DNA of 64,000 bases from Gnetum montanum (Eukaryota; Streptophyta; Gnetopsida; Gnetales; Gnetaceae), in the NCBI GenBank assembly GCA_015680685.1, contig MNCI01002923.1, positions 214,915 through 278,914 of the forward strand, written 5' to 3'. Both the position numbers and the translations under genes were made by a program. Under the pieces are notes generated by a model. The model was given only the letters and a program-made list of their open reading frames with translations. It made no database searches and was not told the origin of the DNA. Positions 45,088-58,088 of this stretch are shown here, piece after piece. The stretch's first letter is position 1. Each line of letters opens with the position of its first letter.

Positions 45088-46900
45088 GTCTTCTATATTT
45101 TACTTTATTTGGTTTGGATTTTTCTAATGTTTTGTTTTATTTTTCTTTATTGCCACTAGGACTAAGTGCAATTGTAGTTGTTGACTAATGGTAGTTTATA
45201 CTATAATGTTATTTGATTGCTAATTTCTAGATTCTATCTTTGTATTTTGGTATTGATAACTAATACATGATTTTTTTAATGATAATAGGTAGTGAGTCCA
45301 CATTATCCACCATCCACAAAACTCTATGGTGTTCCCTTGTTTTGGAAATATGCAACCCTTTCTTTAATGAAACTTATAATGACCTATGACCTTGGTAGTT
45401 TCCAAACTTGGGAAGCATTAAATGGATAAAGAAGGATGTGATTTTAAGGGGATTTGATGCTCTTTATACTTTCCTACCCTCTTAGGTGCATGAGTGTTTT
45501 CATGGATTTCTCACCATTATACTATTGACTAATAATAAGAAACTAAAAGTCTTTGCATGATGTGGTTCCCATCCAAAAATATAAAAATATAAAATCCTAA
45601 AAGAAAAACCAATAATGGGAATGCAAAGCACTTCCCTTAGATGTGGGCTAGAAGCACTAGTTATGGGACTAGAAAGATATGTTAACCATGCCTGAAGGTC
45701 CCCTCAAACTAAGGTCCACCTCACTTCTTACTTCTCTTTTAGGAATGATGATTGATCTGTGGGAATGCTCTTATTTCTTAAGAGGGTGGACTAGTCTACG
45801 AGAGTTGATGTGAAGTCATTGGAAGTGGTTGGTTTTAATTCAGACTAAGGATGACTATTATCAAGTCATATTAACCATAAAATTTGCAAGGAACTTCATG
45901 TGACCATGATACGGGACTCCATTCCACTCTCTCTCATCCATCTATGCTTCCTATAATTCACCTCACTATTGTTTTTTGTGTTTTGTTCAATGTCTTAGTT
46001 TGATGTTTCAAAATTCTTAGGGAGATTCTTATAGAATTTAGTCCTTAACTTTCCTTAATCATTAATCATCCATGGGACCCACAGACTCCTTGGTTTGAGG
46101 GCGTGCAAAGGCATTAATGGCATGAGCCTACTATGGGTAGGACCCATTTGCATACTCCTTGGTTGGGCTAGTTATGTTCCTCATCCCTTATACATTTTGC
46201 ATTCAAACCATTCGTGCTCCACATTGATTGTGTCCAGTTTTGCACTTCTTTTTTAAGTTTTTCTAATCATTCTCCTAATAAAAATTCCTTTTTTTGTGAA
46301 TTATCTAGCCCTCTTCAAGAATTTATTCATGTTGATGGCCTTTTTAGGGCTTTATGGACTTCAACTTTCTACAAAAAATATTTATTTTTGATAAAATTTT
46401 CAAAGTCTAATTTTTATCTTTTAGCCACATCGGTGGGATCCCATCAACCTAGCCCCTCACATCAATGCAACCTTGTATATGGAATCCTGTCAATGAAACC
46501 ATAAAAACCCATAAATATTTTGCAACACTTTGGAAAATTTTTCCATTTGCATCAAACGTAAGAGGAGTTTTTGCAATTTTTCATAGCCCAAAACATTTTA
46601 GAGCCCATCACTTTCACATCACTTATCTAATTAATCTTATTCTTCATTCCTACAACTACTAGAGGTGAGCTGGGGGCCACAAACCATAGGTTTTTGATGA
46701 AAATTTTCTAACTCCCACAAGGTTTAACCAATAAATTAATACTAAAATCACTAATTTATTATAGTTAAACATTTCCAATGAACTTTGGTAGATATTAAAA
46801 TGAAATAATATTAAAAGGATTAATTTTCCATGATCACAACTTAGCCAAGTGTAAGTAATCCAAGAGATAAGGTATTCAAATGTTATAAATTTACACATTA
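45088..46900 (+). other. E3 region downstream of pol, shared with E1 and E5
   Basis: Non-coding or fully decayed. It is alignable by eye with E1 18600-19800 (for example AGTGAGTCCACATTATCCACC against AATGAGTCCACATCATCCATG, and the AAGCAC...CCCTTAGATG block). An open stretch at 46214-46504 matches nothing I know. Confidence 0.6.
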
Positions 46901-46929
46901 AATGCTAATCCTTAGTTATGGTGTGATAA

Positions 46930-49752
46930 TAGATGGCACCAAGACCAAAGCATGCACAGGAAGGAGGACTATCCCAACCAAGGAACAAGTGGCTTAGAAT
47001 TGGAAGGGGCCAACACGAGTAGCCCCAGCAGTAGGCAGCTAAGACGCATGCAATGGGACCTCTTCAAGAGGACCTCGAAGTTGAATCTATCCATTAGATT
47101 TTGGAAGCTGAAGCAGAGCAGTCCCATGAGAATGAGACATCCAAACCTAAACCAAACCTTAAAGTCACTCTGATGGAGGCTTGCTTGAGGTAAATCAAGT
47201 CTAAGAAGATTCGAAAAATAGTTCTTCCTCAACCAAACTTTGAATCTGTCCCAAACTTTTCCCCAAAAGATGTCAAAGCTCAACTCCAAACTTCTCCCAT
47301 GTGGCCCCTTCTTACTTCCAATGGAGAATGATATGTGGAAGAAACATACCTCTTCTAGAATAATAGGTAGGATGATGCCCAAGGACATTTTTGTGTCCTA
47401 CTCAATGAAGGTCATTTCTAAGGCCCTTGGGTTGGTGAAAATTGGGGCAACCTTGGCAGAGATTTCAAAGCAAGAAAATATAAAGGTAAAAAAGGAGTGG
47501 ATCTAGTAGTGCTATGGTGTTGAATGTAAGTAGTTTGGTGCACTCACAACGACAGAGTGTGCATTCTTCAAAATGGTGGCCTACCACCTCAATCTGATGT
47601 TGAGGCCCAGTAAGGTGACAACTTTCTCTACCCATGCATGCATTAATCTAAGAAAAAATTTGTTAGTCAACCTCCATCAACTAATCTATCTTGAGATGGA
47701 GGAGCATTTTAAAGAAAATGAGTGTGGGAGAAAGACACTCCCCTTTTCATGTCTCATTTGAAAATTATGCAAAAATGGAGTAATAGCCCACTATTTCAAT
47801 GATACCATTAGACATATCCTTTCACCTCTTGCATGGAAATGATAAAAGATAAAGTGCCTACCAAGGTGATAGAAGAGGAGCAATAGCCACCACCACCCAC
47901 TCATGAACAAACAACATCAAAGTCCCATGCTGCTATTGAGCACATGTATGAACTCCATGAGTAACTCCTACAACAACAGGCAAGTAGGACCAAGTGGTGG
48001 TGAACCCTCTATCTATAGGCTAGTAAGGTGGCAAAATCAATTAGCACGATGGAGTGTTTAACACTAATATTTTTTTGCTCAAAGAACGTAATTTCTTACA
48101 AGATTGAATACTACTGCATGAGAGGTAATGATTTCCATCTCTCAATAATAGAAATTCCCAAAAATCTCTGGGAATGTTGCTACCTTTTCGATGCACTTCG
48201 AGAAAGGTGAAGGGGCAACTCTTCTAGTGATGTAGCACCAAGGGTAGGAAACGATGAAAAAATTGGTCATTGACAGAGTGGTTAATGCACTCAATGCTCC
48301 TATGGGATATATACTAGATGTTGCTACACTCAGAGACATGTAGATGTCCATAGGAGTAGGAAGTGGAAGATTCAGTGTAGCCCAGCATGAGGAGTTGCTA
48401 GATTGACTGGTAGGAACCAAGCAACCAATTTTGGATATCTTTGATATTCTAGAAATCATTTTAGCAAACTAGTTGATGTTTCTTGAGGCTAAGGGAAAGG
48501 TCCTTATTTCTAATGCCCAACTTAAAATAGCTTGAGCTAAGATTCAATTCTTGGATCTAAAAGTTACATAACTTAAAGCTCACCTCATTGATCCCACTAT
48601 ATTGAGCCAAGTAGTCTCAAGAAATGAAGCTTTCCAATAACTTCAACAAAAAATTAAAGAGGCTAAGTACATGAAGGAGTTAGTAGTCTTTGAATAAGCC
48701 CTTAAAAATGCCATGGCCTACCACATTCAAAAGGACTTATCATAGGTTCACTAGGAGAACATTGGGCTAACCTAGGAGAACCTTCACTTATGAAATGTCA
48801 AGATGCAAAAAGATCATATGGCTAACTTCATCCAATAACAACTGGAGTAGCTTACTAGGGTGAACACTGAGTTCAGGAGGTTGGTTGTGGAGAATCAAAA
48901 TCTCTTCATGGAGGAGGTGCACACCCTTCGCCAGAAGTCTACCATTGAAATTTTCATCTAGAAAAACAAGGCCCTTAAATTCGAAAAGATCAAGAACCAT
49001 TATAGGAACTAGGTTGGGTTATAGAAGGAGATAAATGAAAAACACATCCAACTAGTAAAGGCAAAGGTAAATAAGGCCCTCCAACAAGGAGGTGATTTAT
49101 GGAAACCCATCTTTGATGGATTGAAGGAATATAATGAAGCTAAAATCTATCTCAAGGAACTACAGATCGAGGAGATGATGGAGTACATGGAGCTAGCCAA
49201 GCTTTGTTAATCAAACCTGGCAATGCCAACCACTAGAAGGCTAAGGTCAAAATTTGAGAAACAAGTGGCTAGGTCATACCTTTTGTATGAGGTAAAGTTC
49301 ATCACAAGGAGACCAAGAAGAAGCTAGAAATGAAAAATGTTGACCTCAAGGTTCTCAAGGTGAATTTCTTTGATCAAAGATCAATAGTAAAGAACCTGGT
49401 CAAAAGAATGAATGAATACTAGAAGCTATAGAATGCACTCAAAGCATTCAACATTGAACGTAAACAATGTGTTGCCTGGTTTTTCAATTTCAAGGAGTTA
49501 TTTGTTGCAATGCCCTATCCTTGGGCTGTTCCCATACCAGCCCACATTGGTGATGCTACATGGACGGTGTATGATTCGAGGAGTAAGGAGGAGAAGATAA
49601 AAGCATTGTTGGATGCGTTCCATCTTCCACCAGAAGTTGCAATTATAGCTAGACAACCACAACCAAAACATCAACCACAACAACTGCATGCACCAAGGGT
49701 GAGAGAAGGTCCTTTGGAACCTCAAGAGCCTCCACCACCTAAGATCGTTTAA
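46930..49752 (+). pseudogene. Decayed extra ORF of E3 between pol and 3' LTR
   Basis: About 2.8 kb with residual coding character. It starts at ATG 46934 (MAPRPKHAQEGGL), and fragments run with many TAG/TGA/TAA stops. The middle (about 48400-49400) is rich in Glu, Lys, Leu and Gln and looks coiled-coil, for example EENLHL, VNTEFRRLVVENQNLF and EINEKHIQLVKAKV. The end has an open piece at 49510-49752 (ATWTVYDSRSKEEKIKALL, then Pro/Gln-rich). Athila-type elements often carry an ORF in this position; I do not recognise this one. Many stops could derive from CAA, CAG or CGA. Neither E1 nor E5 has it. Confidence 0.55.
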
Positions 49753-50002
49753 CTTTCTTCTTGTCTTCAAGTCACCAAAGGAGTTGTGTTATCAATTTTT
49801 GTCATGGTGTTCAATTTTGTTGTCATGAACGTCAATTTTTATAATAATTGTAAATCCATACACTTAGATAGTTAGAATTTTTTTATGTCAATTTGTGTGT
49901 TTGTAGTTAGTCAATAATCCCATACCTTCCAAAAATTTTGTAATGAAACTTTTCCTTCCTTTTAGTCACTAGAGGATGAGTTTTCATTTAGTTATTGGGG
50001 TA

Positions 50003-50870
50003 TGATGAAGTGTCTTTCTCAAGTTGTGTTAATGGGATGTCATCAACACGATCCCATTGATGCAACCCTGTTGACACAATCACATTGACATGTGGTTTGA
50101 TGCATTAACGTCACCCCATTGACGTAGTGTTTGTCTTTGCCTATAAATACATGCTCACCAACTATATTTATGGCATTCCATTGTTAATATCCTAGTGAAT
50201 ATCTTCAATTTTTTTCATTTGAAAATTAGAATATTTTCTAAGTGCCTATAGTAGGAGTCAAAAGTGTACGAATCTTTATTTGAACGTTGATATACCTAAG
50301 CACCTCAGTGTGACTGGCAATGAAGATGAGCTTTGTTCACAAACCTTACAGCATTTGGAATTAGGTTAATGTTTACTTAATGCATTTATTATTTGAGTGA
50401 TTTGCTTTAATGCATTGAATTAATTAATTAATTAGTGATTAATTAATACACATAAGTACAACCACTTCGAGTATATATTAACACTTGGTAATCCCAGTAG
50501 TGCTTAATGCTTGGTAACCTAGTAGTGTTGCAATGTGTTTAGGATGTGTATGAAAAGTGAGAATGGATGCTTATGTTAGGATTAGTTAAGATAGTAGTTA
50601 GTTACTAGATGAATTAAGCATCTCATTACTTTTATTTCTGACACTTAGGTGATTTAAACAATAAATATAAAATGATAAAAATTATATGCCTTAGTTAAAC
50701 TTAACCATACACTTGCACTTCAAAAGTGAAACTGAAAAGACACTGATCACGTATGTTAGATTCACTTCCTAAACCTAGTGTACTTAGAGAGCTAAAGTCT
50801 ACAAAATTCAACTGGTTGCTTAGTGAAGTGAGTTGTATGGTTGAACATAGGGAATGCTCTTTGCTCATCA
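50003..50870 (+). repeat. 3' LTR of E3
   Basis: TGATGAAGTGTC to TTGCTCATCA, preceded by PPT-like TAGTTATTGGGGTA. The promoter-side array is of CATTGAYG words (ACCCCATTGACG and similar), then TATAAATACATGC at about 50145. Confidence 0.88.
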
Positions 50871-51776
50871 TTTGGCACTACTCAATGCTAGTAGAATACG
50901 AAGGGATATGTCAAGAGTTACATTGGATAGGATGCATTTTGGGATGGATTTCTAATTTTATTTAATGCTAAATATATTTCCATGAATTATGTCCAAACCA
51001 AGGAGGATGAGTTTTGCAGGATGTATCAAGGAAATTGGTTTGCAACAAAGTATGAGATCTAATTCTTCTATATCACCATTTATGTTTCTAAGATGTAAAT
51101 TCATACTTGGGATAAGATGAATAAGTTTATCAAAGAACTCAAGCCTTTCCTAAAGGACAATATCTTATCTTTTCATTTGATTTCTTATGATAAAGCTCAA
51201 GTTGTAGTCATGGATTGGGAGAGGATCTAGATGGAGGATGTAGTGCCATGTGATAGGAGTCAGAGACAAATAAGAGGACTATCATTTGGAGGTACACCTA
51301 AATAGGATTATGATGGATAATAGAAATAGCTAGCTAGTAATACTATTTCTCTTGTTGGGTTGGGGTTCCTTTAGTGTGTTATAGCTGTAAGTAGTCTGAG
51401 CATATTCAAAAGAATTTCCAAATTATTTCTCTTATGGGCAAGTAGGACATCAAGCTAGGAAATGGTTAAAGAAATCATGTAGTAGTTGAGGAAGTAAAGG
51501 ACGTGGACATAAATAACCTATTTTTGGAGGACATGGTATATCTACTACTTAATCAGGTGGAGCAAAATAGAAAGCCCAAGGTTATATGTCCACTTTGATA
51601 GATCAACCATTAGACCTGCAACCCAACATAGTTCTAGAGATAATGGATATAATATTATACCTTCTTGTATTGATTTTATTTGATCCTAGTACTAGTCATT
51701 CATTGACATATCCTAGCATTGTACATCAATTAGCCCCACCTTGGTATACCCATCATCTTAGATTATTGATACTTTC
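50871..51776 (+). pseudogene. E7 chromovirus gag C-terminal part and start of protease
   Basis: It resumes the gag cut by E3: WDGFLILFNAKYISMNY, then KEDEFCRMYQGN (about 50940-51050), matching the chromovirus Gag core. A degenerate zinc knuckle region follows (about 51360-51480). The protease start is at about 51640-51740 (YLLVLILFDPSTSHSL, corresponding to the chromovirus DPGSTHSF site). E5 cuts it at 51776. Confidence 0.7.
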
Positions 51777-52700
51777 TGATGAGTGGCAAGGTACCCCTAC
51801 ACTCAACCATATGAAACGAGCGTAGCACGCGTGATCCGGTCAAACTCCGTAGACTAAATGCCTAAACGCCGCAAGAAACACTTGGGGTTAATTAATCATT
51901 GTCTTTCCAGACTTACTTGTTGTTGTCATGGTGTATGGTTAAGTAAGTCCAAGGTATATGATTTTTTTGGTCTTTTTTGGTTTATCTCCTATGCTAAAGG
52001 GTGAAGGGTTGAAAGACTAAAATTATCTCTAACTACAGCACTAAATCCTAGCGTCAGCATCCGTTCCCACTTGCCGTACACACCTTGAACTATGCAACTG
52101 TGGCTACCAAACGCTAATCGTTACTGGGATTACCACACGTAACGCACGTGCTCGAAGTGGTCGTACTGAGGTACCTAACTAACCTAAGTGTAATAAGCAG
52201 CCGATTCCTTGACTAGCTGTACACATCTGTAGATGCTCGTAATCAAGTCGTACTTGTCCCACGTTCTAGGAGGTAAGGATGAGAGAATCTAATCGTGATG
52301 AGTAGCTGATTCCTTGGCTAGCTGTATACATTCGTCAATGCTCGTAACCAAGTCGTACTCATGCCGCGTTACTAGGAAAGCAATCAATAACATTAAATAA
52401 ACCTATCCATGTACTGTAAGGTTTATCCACAAAGCTTGTCTTTATCGCCGTACACAACTTGCGTTCAGGTACAAAGCTACTCGAATAAAGAACCATTCAC
52501 TTGGGGGACTCCTACTGCAGGCACATGGAAAATATTGTATCTCTGGGGTGATCAATTCGTCAGAGCTTCACTACTTCTAGCCTAGGATTTCAAATGAGGG
52601 AAGTGCTGCCTCTTATTTATAGATTTGGCGGTGGGCCGCGATATTGCATATGCGATATCGCGTACACAATATCGTAGCTTGTGCATATCGCATCTCATCA
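51777..52700 (-). repeat. 3' LTR of E5
   Basis: TGATGAGTGGCAAGG to GCATCTCATCA. The minus-strand promoter region has four GATATC-type words upstream of TATAAATAAG (about 52622). It is closely similar to 58089-59096, differing mostly by transitions. Confidence 0.92.
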
Positions 52701-54900
52701 TACCCCCATGACTGAATGAAAACTCGTCCTTGATTTCCTTACAATAATATTAGGTAGGTATGGAATTATTGAGGGGAATGAAACTAATGGGATGAGATGT
52801 GAACGGATCATTATTACAAAACTTGACAAAACTGGTGTTCATGACAACAAGGGTGAACACCTTATTACAATGACATCAGGCCACATTTGGTAGCTGAGAG
52901 AAAAGAGGAGAGAGAAGAGAAGAGAAGAAGAGAGAAGAGTCTTGCTGCTGCCAACTCCTAGATTGTGCCTTCCATTGTCCATCCGTAAGCACATCATCAA
53001 TCTTGCTCCTTGCATAGCTGCTTCAGCGCTGCTCCATTCCAAATGTTTGCTCCAGATCCACTCCGTTGTTGTATGATTACCATCTTCACACACAACATAA
53101 TCATATATTAGCAAGGGTAGTTGAATCATTAAGTAATTAATACCTTGCTTTGGTGTAAGTCCATTGGCTAGGTTGTGGTATGGCTGATATGGACCTGGGA
53201 AGATGTAGATGATGACTACCGAAGGTGTAGGGGTTAGGAAAAGAAATGAAAAAATTTGGGGCTTAGGAGAAAAATCAAAAAATCAGGCGCCATACCCCCA
53301 TGACTAATCGCGAACCTTCGGTAGCGTTATAATGGAGAAAGAAAAGGAGTAAGAAAGATAGGTAAAAAGGGACAACTAGGACATCGATTAAAAGAGATGT
53401 CAAGATGGAAATGAACAAAATAAAATCAATTGCAAAATGTTAAGGAAAAAAAGTTAACTAATGTTCCAAATAGGAATGTCAGTGGGTCCTCCCCAAAGTA
53501 GGCTCATGCCGTTCATGCCCTGAAAAACCCACATTCAAAGAGTCCGTAGGCTTTGGGAATGTCTTTTGAAACAAGAGTTAAAGTCTTAACCACAAGAATT
53601 TACCAAAAAGAAAACAATGCATCAACCAAAATATATACACTAATAATACAACCAGAGGTGAACAATAGAGAGAAGGATGGAGAGAAGAGAAATGGAATGG
53701 AATCCCAAGAATAAGGTGGTGTACAGCCCCTTGTGTATTTTATGGTTAATGTGACTTGGCAAGTCTCATTCCAACTCTGGCCTCAAACCAACCACTGCCA
53801 GTGACTTCACATCAATGTGTTCGGTTAAACCATCCAGTTGGATAACGAGGATGCATCTTCAAAGAGCCACCACCATTCTGACAAATAAAAGAGGCAATGG
53901 GAAGCGAGAGGGGCCTTAGTGAGAGGGAACACTTTGGTTCCATAACCAATGCTTGCAGCCCAAATTTTATTTCATCTAAGGGGTGTGCTTTGAATCCTCA
54001 CTTTGGTTTTTTTTTTTTTGTGTTTTGTGTTTTTATGTGTTGGGACCACACCATGCAAAGACTCCTTATTTTTATTGTCTCAGCTTTTGAAGAATGGGTA
54101 ACATCGGAATGGTAAGAAAACTCAACAAGGAACATCCAAGCACCCAAGTGAATGACCAACACAAAAGCATCAAGTTCCCTTGAAGTCACACCCTTTGCAA
54201 TCCTTGAGTCCTTCCTTAGTTTGAGAAATGCCCAGTCACCGATTCGTTAAAGTTCTTATTAGAAGAGAACTGTACATTTCCAAGCCAAGAGAAACCATAG
54301 AAATTGGTGGATGGATGGATGAAGTGATCTCATTGCCTGCCATATCAAAAGAAACATACCTTAGTATCAACATTGTAACTTAAAGGTAAAAACCAAACAT
54401 TAACAATCAATATGAAAACAGTTCATACCATCAGTCTGAACACTTATTGGGTGACGAACTTACATGGTGAATGACACACACACATGCACACAAAAAATAG
54501 AAAAGTATAATGATGATGTAAAAAAAAATTAGAAAAGTTAAAGAAATTTGTAAAACAAAAATGTGTAAAAAAAATGTGTAAAACAAAAACATAAAAGAAC
54601 TGAGGGCCCCATATGATTAGCATAGGTGGCCATCTCCCCCATGACTGAGTTGTAAGGGAGAGATTCGAAATAATGTGTCTATTTGAATTTCGAAGAAGTG
54701 CCCAACTTCTCCCAATTGATGATCTTAAGTTGATGGGTGGAAGTTGGCAATGCTCACGTTCCAATGTATCTATGCCATAGTTGTTGGCATGAGTTTCCTC
54801 AGTTCCTTCCATGCATATTTTTCTACTCCTACGAGTGGTTGTCAACCACGGGGTGTCTACTACTGGTTGCGTGGTTGCTACATATAGGCATCCTTGTGTT
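52701..54900 (-). other. E5 3' internal region without pol
   Basis: No RT or integrase motif. PPT-like words, minus-strand AGTCATGGGGG, lie at about 53296-53306 and 54634-54646 as well as at the true PPT (52701-52714). Conserved blocks match E1 18350-20500 in inverted orientation, for example the ELDAFVLVIHLGAWMF potential frame at about 54170 and the CTTAGATG block near 53980. Confidence 0.6.
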
Positions 54901-54902
54901 TC

Positions 54903-57900
54903 TTAGGCACACTTGTTACATGGAGACATATCCTCCATGTCATCACCCGATGAATCACTGTATGTGATGCATGGAACTATCCTCTTCTCGATCTTTCCAC
55001 ATATGTTTATCTTAGAGATTTCCAAGGAAAGATCGCGGATCCTAAGGCATGCGTCTACTATGCTTAGCCCTGTCCTTTCCATTATAATGGGGAAGTCCCC
55101 TTCGTTGTTGTTAACTTCGATCACTAGAAAGTCAGCTGGGTAGGACCAACCACATACAGTGGTAATAACATCCTCCACCAATCCTAAGGGAATGGTGATG
55201 GACTGGTCTGCCAGCTCTAGTTGTATGTTACTTTTCTTAAATTATGGCAGGTTCCAGGCGTGATACATCTTTTGTGAAATTAGGTTGACTCTAGAACCTG
55301 AGTCAAGAAGAGCTCGATGTGGCGCATTTCCGGTGATCTGTAAATGAATTAAGGGGTTTTCAGGGTCAGATAGTTTCCTGGGAAGCTGGCCCATCTTTAT
55401 CCAGTCAGTTACGGTATGTGTCAACATAACCGTTTGCGTACTTAGTTGTTGGACTGAAGGGTTCTCCAAAGCATTAGTGGTTAGAGGCCTATACATGTGC
55501 CCAACTACTTGTTGTTATGAGAGTTTGTCTAGGCTCCTAGTTTTGAAAAAGGGTCTCTACTTTGTACAGTTGTCAGAACTAGCACCCGGTTGAATATTTA
55601 CATGCTGAATATTTACAACTCTTGCAGCGTTACATTGCTGTGGTTGAGTAGGTAATTCTCCTTGCATTGTTGGAACAGGTTGTATGGGAACTACAAGTGG
55701 AAGAGGTGCGGGTGGAGTTAGAGGATGGGTTGAATGTGAGATATCTCCCGGAGGAGAAGTAGTCCTCCTGAAGTACTCCCAAACTTGGTAGTGACATCGG
55801 GGAGTAGTGTGACCCATAGAGTCACCTGGAGAAATTGGCTGTTGCACATAATAATTGTAAGGATCGGGCTACCGGTAAGGGTATTGATGTATTGGCAGTG
55901 GCATCCCCGATGACTATGGGTATTGCCACTGCTGATGTTGTCCAATAGGCTGTGCAGGCGTTCCACTTGGGTAATATGTAAAGGGTTGGTGGAACTGCCT
56001 TGGGTTACCTTGTGGATAAGGTAACCTTCGGGGTGCTTTCTGTTGATTAAGTCTTGGATTTAACACATACACCCCAGACTCCTACAGATATGAGATAATT
56101 GGGCAACATCCCTTAGGATGGTCATAGTAGCAGACCTCACATCCACTATCATGGTCTGAATCAGAATTCACAGCCTCATTGGAGATAAGAATTTTTCCCT
56201 TACCCTTGTTATGTGCAGGGCTAAAGTTTCTCCGCTTGGTTTTGCCTTTGTCACTACTTTGTTCAACCTTAGACTCTTCTACGCTTTTTAAGACTGTTTC
56301 TATTCTTCAGTCTAAGGAATCCCACATTTGGTCTACCTTAGCCGATACCTCGGTTGTTAACTTTTGGATTGGTAAGGTTTTCCAATTCACCAACTCTTCG
56401 AGTGGTGACTCATCCTCCTCATCATAGAATTTTACTCCCTTCTTGGGAAGGAAGGGATCATGGTTGTATTCTTCCACACTTTCCCTCTTACGTAGCTCAC
56501 CCTCTTCTTGCGCTACTTTTTCTAACAAACTTTCAACTTCATGAGCTCTCAGTTGGGAAAGTCTCCCTTGGTCATAAGTCCCAAGAGTTCTTCTCGTTTC
56601 ATTTCTTAGCCCATCCACGATGTGGCAAAGTTGATCTCGCTTAGTGTACCCATGGCCCAGGCAACAATGTAGCAGTGTATAGTAATGGGTCATGGCAGCA
56701 TCCAAGGGTTCATAAGCACCTTGTTTCCAGCCTTGGATCTGCTTATGCAAATTGGACATTTTGGAGTACGTTTGATATTTGTTGTTGAACAGTTCAAGCA
56801 TCGTACTCCACCTCCTGATGGTTTTTGGTTCTAAGGACCGGTACCAGCTCTCTGCTTCTTTAGTGAGTGTCATTGGGAATAACTTAAGCTTCTGCCACTC
56901 ATTATCGATATTTTGCAAGGCATAGGCATCGTGGAATGCCTGTAAATGATGTTGAGAATCAGCGTTGTATCCCCCTTCAAAACGTGGAATATTATTTATG
57001 TCTAGACGCTTGATCCTGCTATCTTTTAAGTGCCTTGTGGGGATCCTAACTGCCTCTGTGATATCGAGCATGCTTCGGGTTGCGAGTAGGGGTTCGTCAG
57101 GATCATCCCTGTCATGACGTCTGTGATATCCTCATGGTGGTTTCCTACTCTCCCTACGTCCTTGCCCTTGTCCTAACTCCCGACCTTCCTGTCGAGGTCT
57201 TTCATCTTCCTTACTTTTATCCTCTCTGTTGTGCTCACAATGGTTGTGCCCAGAAGTGGAAGGAGAGTGTGACTGATGAGATGAAGGGGAAGAGGAAGGG
57301 GATCCATCACCATGGCGATGTTTCTTACCTTCTCTTTGGCTACTTTGGCCCCGATTGTTGTAACGATCAAAGTGTCTATCCTTAGTGTGAGTGGTTGTGC
57401 CTGCTGTGAATAGTTGGTGTTCATGGGGATCAGAGCCCATAGCATGTACAGTTGATCGAAGGCTTTGATGCCTAACCTCTTCACCATTGTGAGGAGGAGG
57501 AACATCATTTTCTAAGAAACCCGTTGTGAGGGGTTCCTCGTCTCCTATTTCACTAAGGACATGGGGGACCTTGCCCTTCAACAATGAGTGTTGGCTCTCC
57601 TGCCTTTTGTCCTAAATATGTTGGGCAGCGGTGGGATGATAATCCCTTACATGATATCTTCCAGCAACGTATTCAGTGAATAAGTCCTGCATGCCAATCT
57701 GTGCCAAGGCACGGAAAAGCATGTTCAGAACAGATCGATCTGGTGGTAAAACTATATTACCAAACAAATCTCTCCAGCGCAACTGTTCATCCTGATGGAG
57801 GGTAAAAGTGTAATCAGGAATATACTCATCGGGATGAGTATAAGTTATCGTATACTGTTTAGGACTTGGCTGGTCTAGGTTATGTGTATGTCGTTGACTG

Positions 57901-57947
57901 TCTTCCGTGTTATCCTTAGGTGAGTTAACCTTATGAGAAGAAGCCAT
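54903..57947 (-). pseudogene. gag-protease single ORF of E5 (stops only)
   Basis: One frame of about 1,014 codons from MASSHKVNS (57947) to 54903, interrupted by several stops but without a frameshift. Order: N-terminal block (YTHPDEYIPDYTF, LPPDRSVLNMLFRAL); Ser/His-rich linker; Retrotrans_gag core (open 57071-56307: ESWYRSLEPKTIRRWSTM, IVDGLRNETRRTLG); zinc knuckle CEVCYYDHPKGCC at about 56095-56135 with all ligands; proline-rich tail; protease with ALLDSGSRVNLIS (55300) and DFPIIMERTGLSIV. It shows that Gag and protease are a single polyprotein here, without a programmed shift. Confidence 0.88.
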
Positions 57948-58069
57948 TTTATTGGTGTTCTATTCACCGTTATATATGTTCTTATTTAACTAATTAACCC
58001 AAAGGTTTGTTAAGGCTCACAACAATGTGAAAGATTTCCTAATGTTCTAATTAGCATACAAACACTTAG

Positions 58070-58087
58070 TCTCCGGCAACGATGTCA
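58070..58087 (-). promoter_or_regulatory. PBS of E5, tRNA-Asp type
   Basis: TGACATCGTTGCCGGAGA on the minus strand, one base from the LTR. Its four differences from the tRNA-Asp complement are transitions. Confidence 0.7.
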
Positions 58088-58088
58088 A

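Larger units (their letters stand above)
32133..50870 (+). mobile_element. E3: Athila/Tat-like LTR retrotransposon with pol and extra ORF region
   Basis: LTRs 32133-32944 and 50003-50870; PBS 32946-32963; PPT near 49989-50002. The target duplication is gttgg/tttgg (32128-32132 and 50871-50875, one mismatch), and the E7 gag continues across it. Without E4 and E6 it is about 12 kb. Order: gag, protease, RT, start of RNase H, a deletion, integrase, then about 5 kb including a decayed extra ORF. All frames are broken. It is the only E1-E5 relative with pol. Confidence 0.85.

Noticed and set aside
44935-45159. Plus-strand ORF crossing the N at 45087
   Set aside because: It crosses a probable mis-join, and the minus strand holds integrase homology.
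52839-54189. Small ORFs in the E5 3' region as possible host genes
   Set aside because: They lie between the PPT and protease of a complete element with TSD; similarity to E1 shows they are element sequence.
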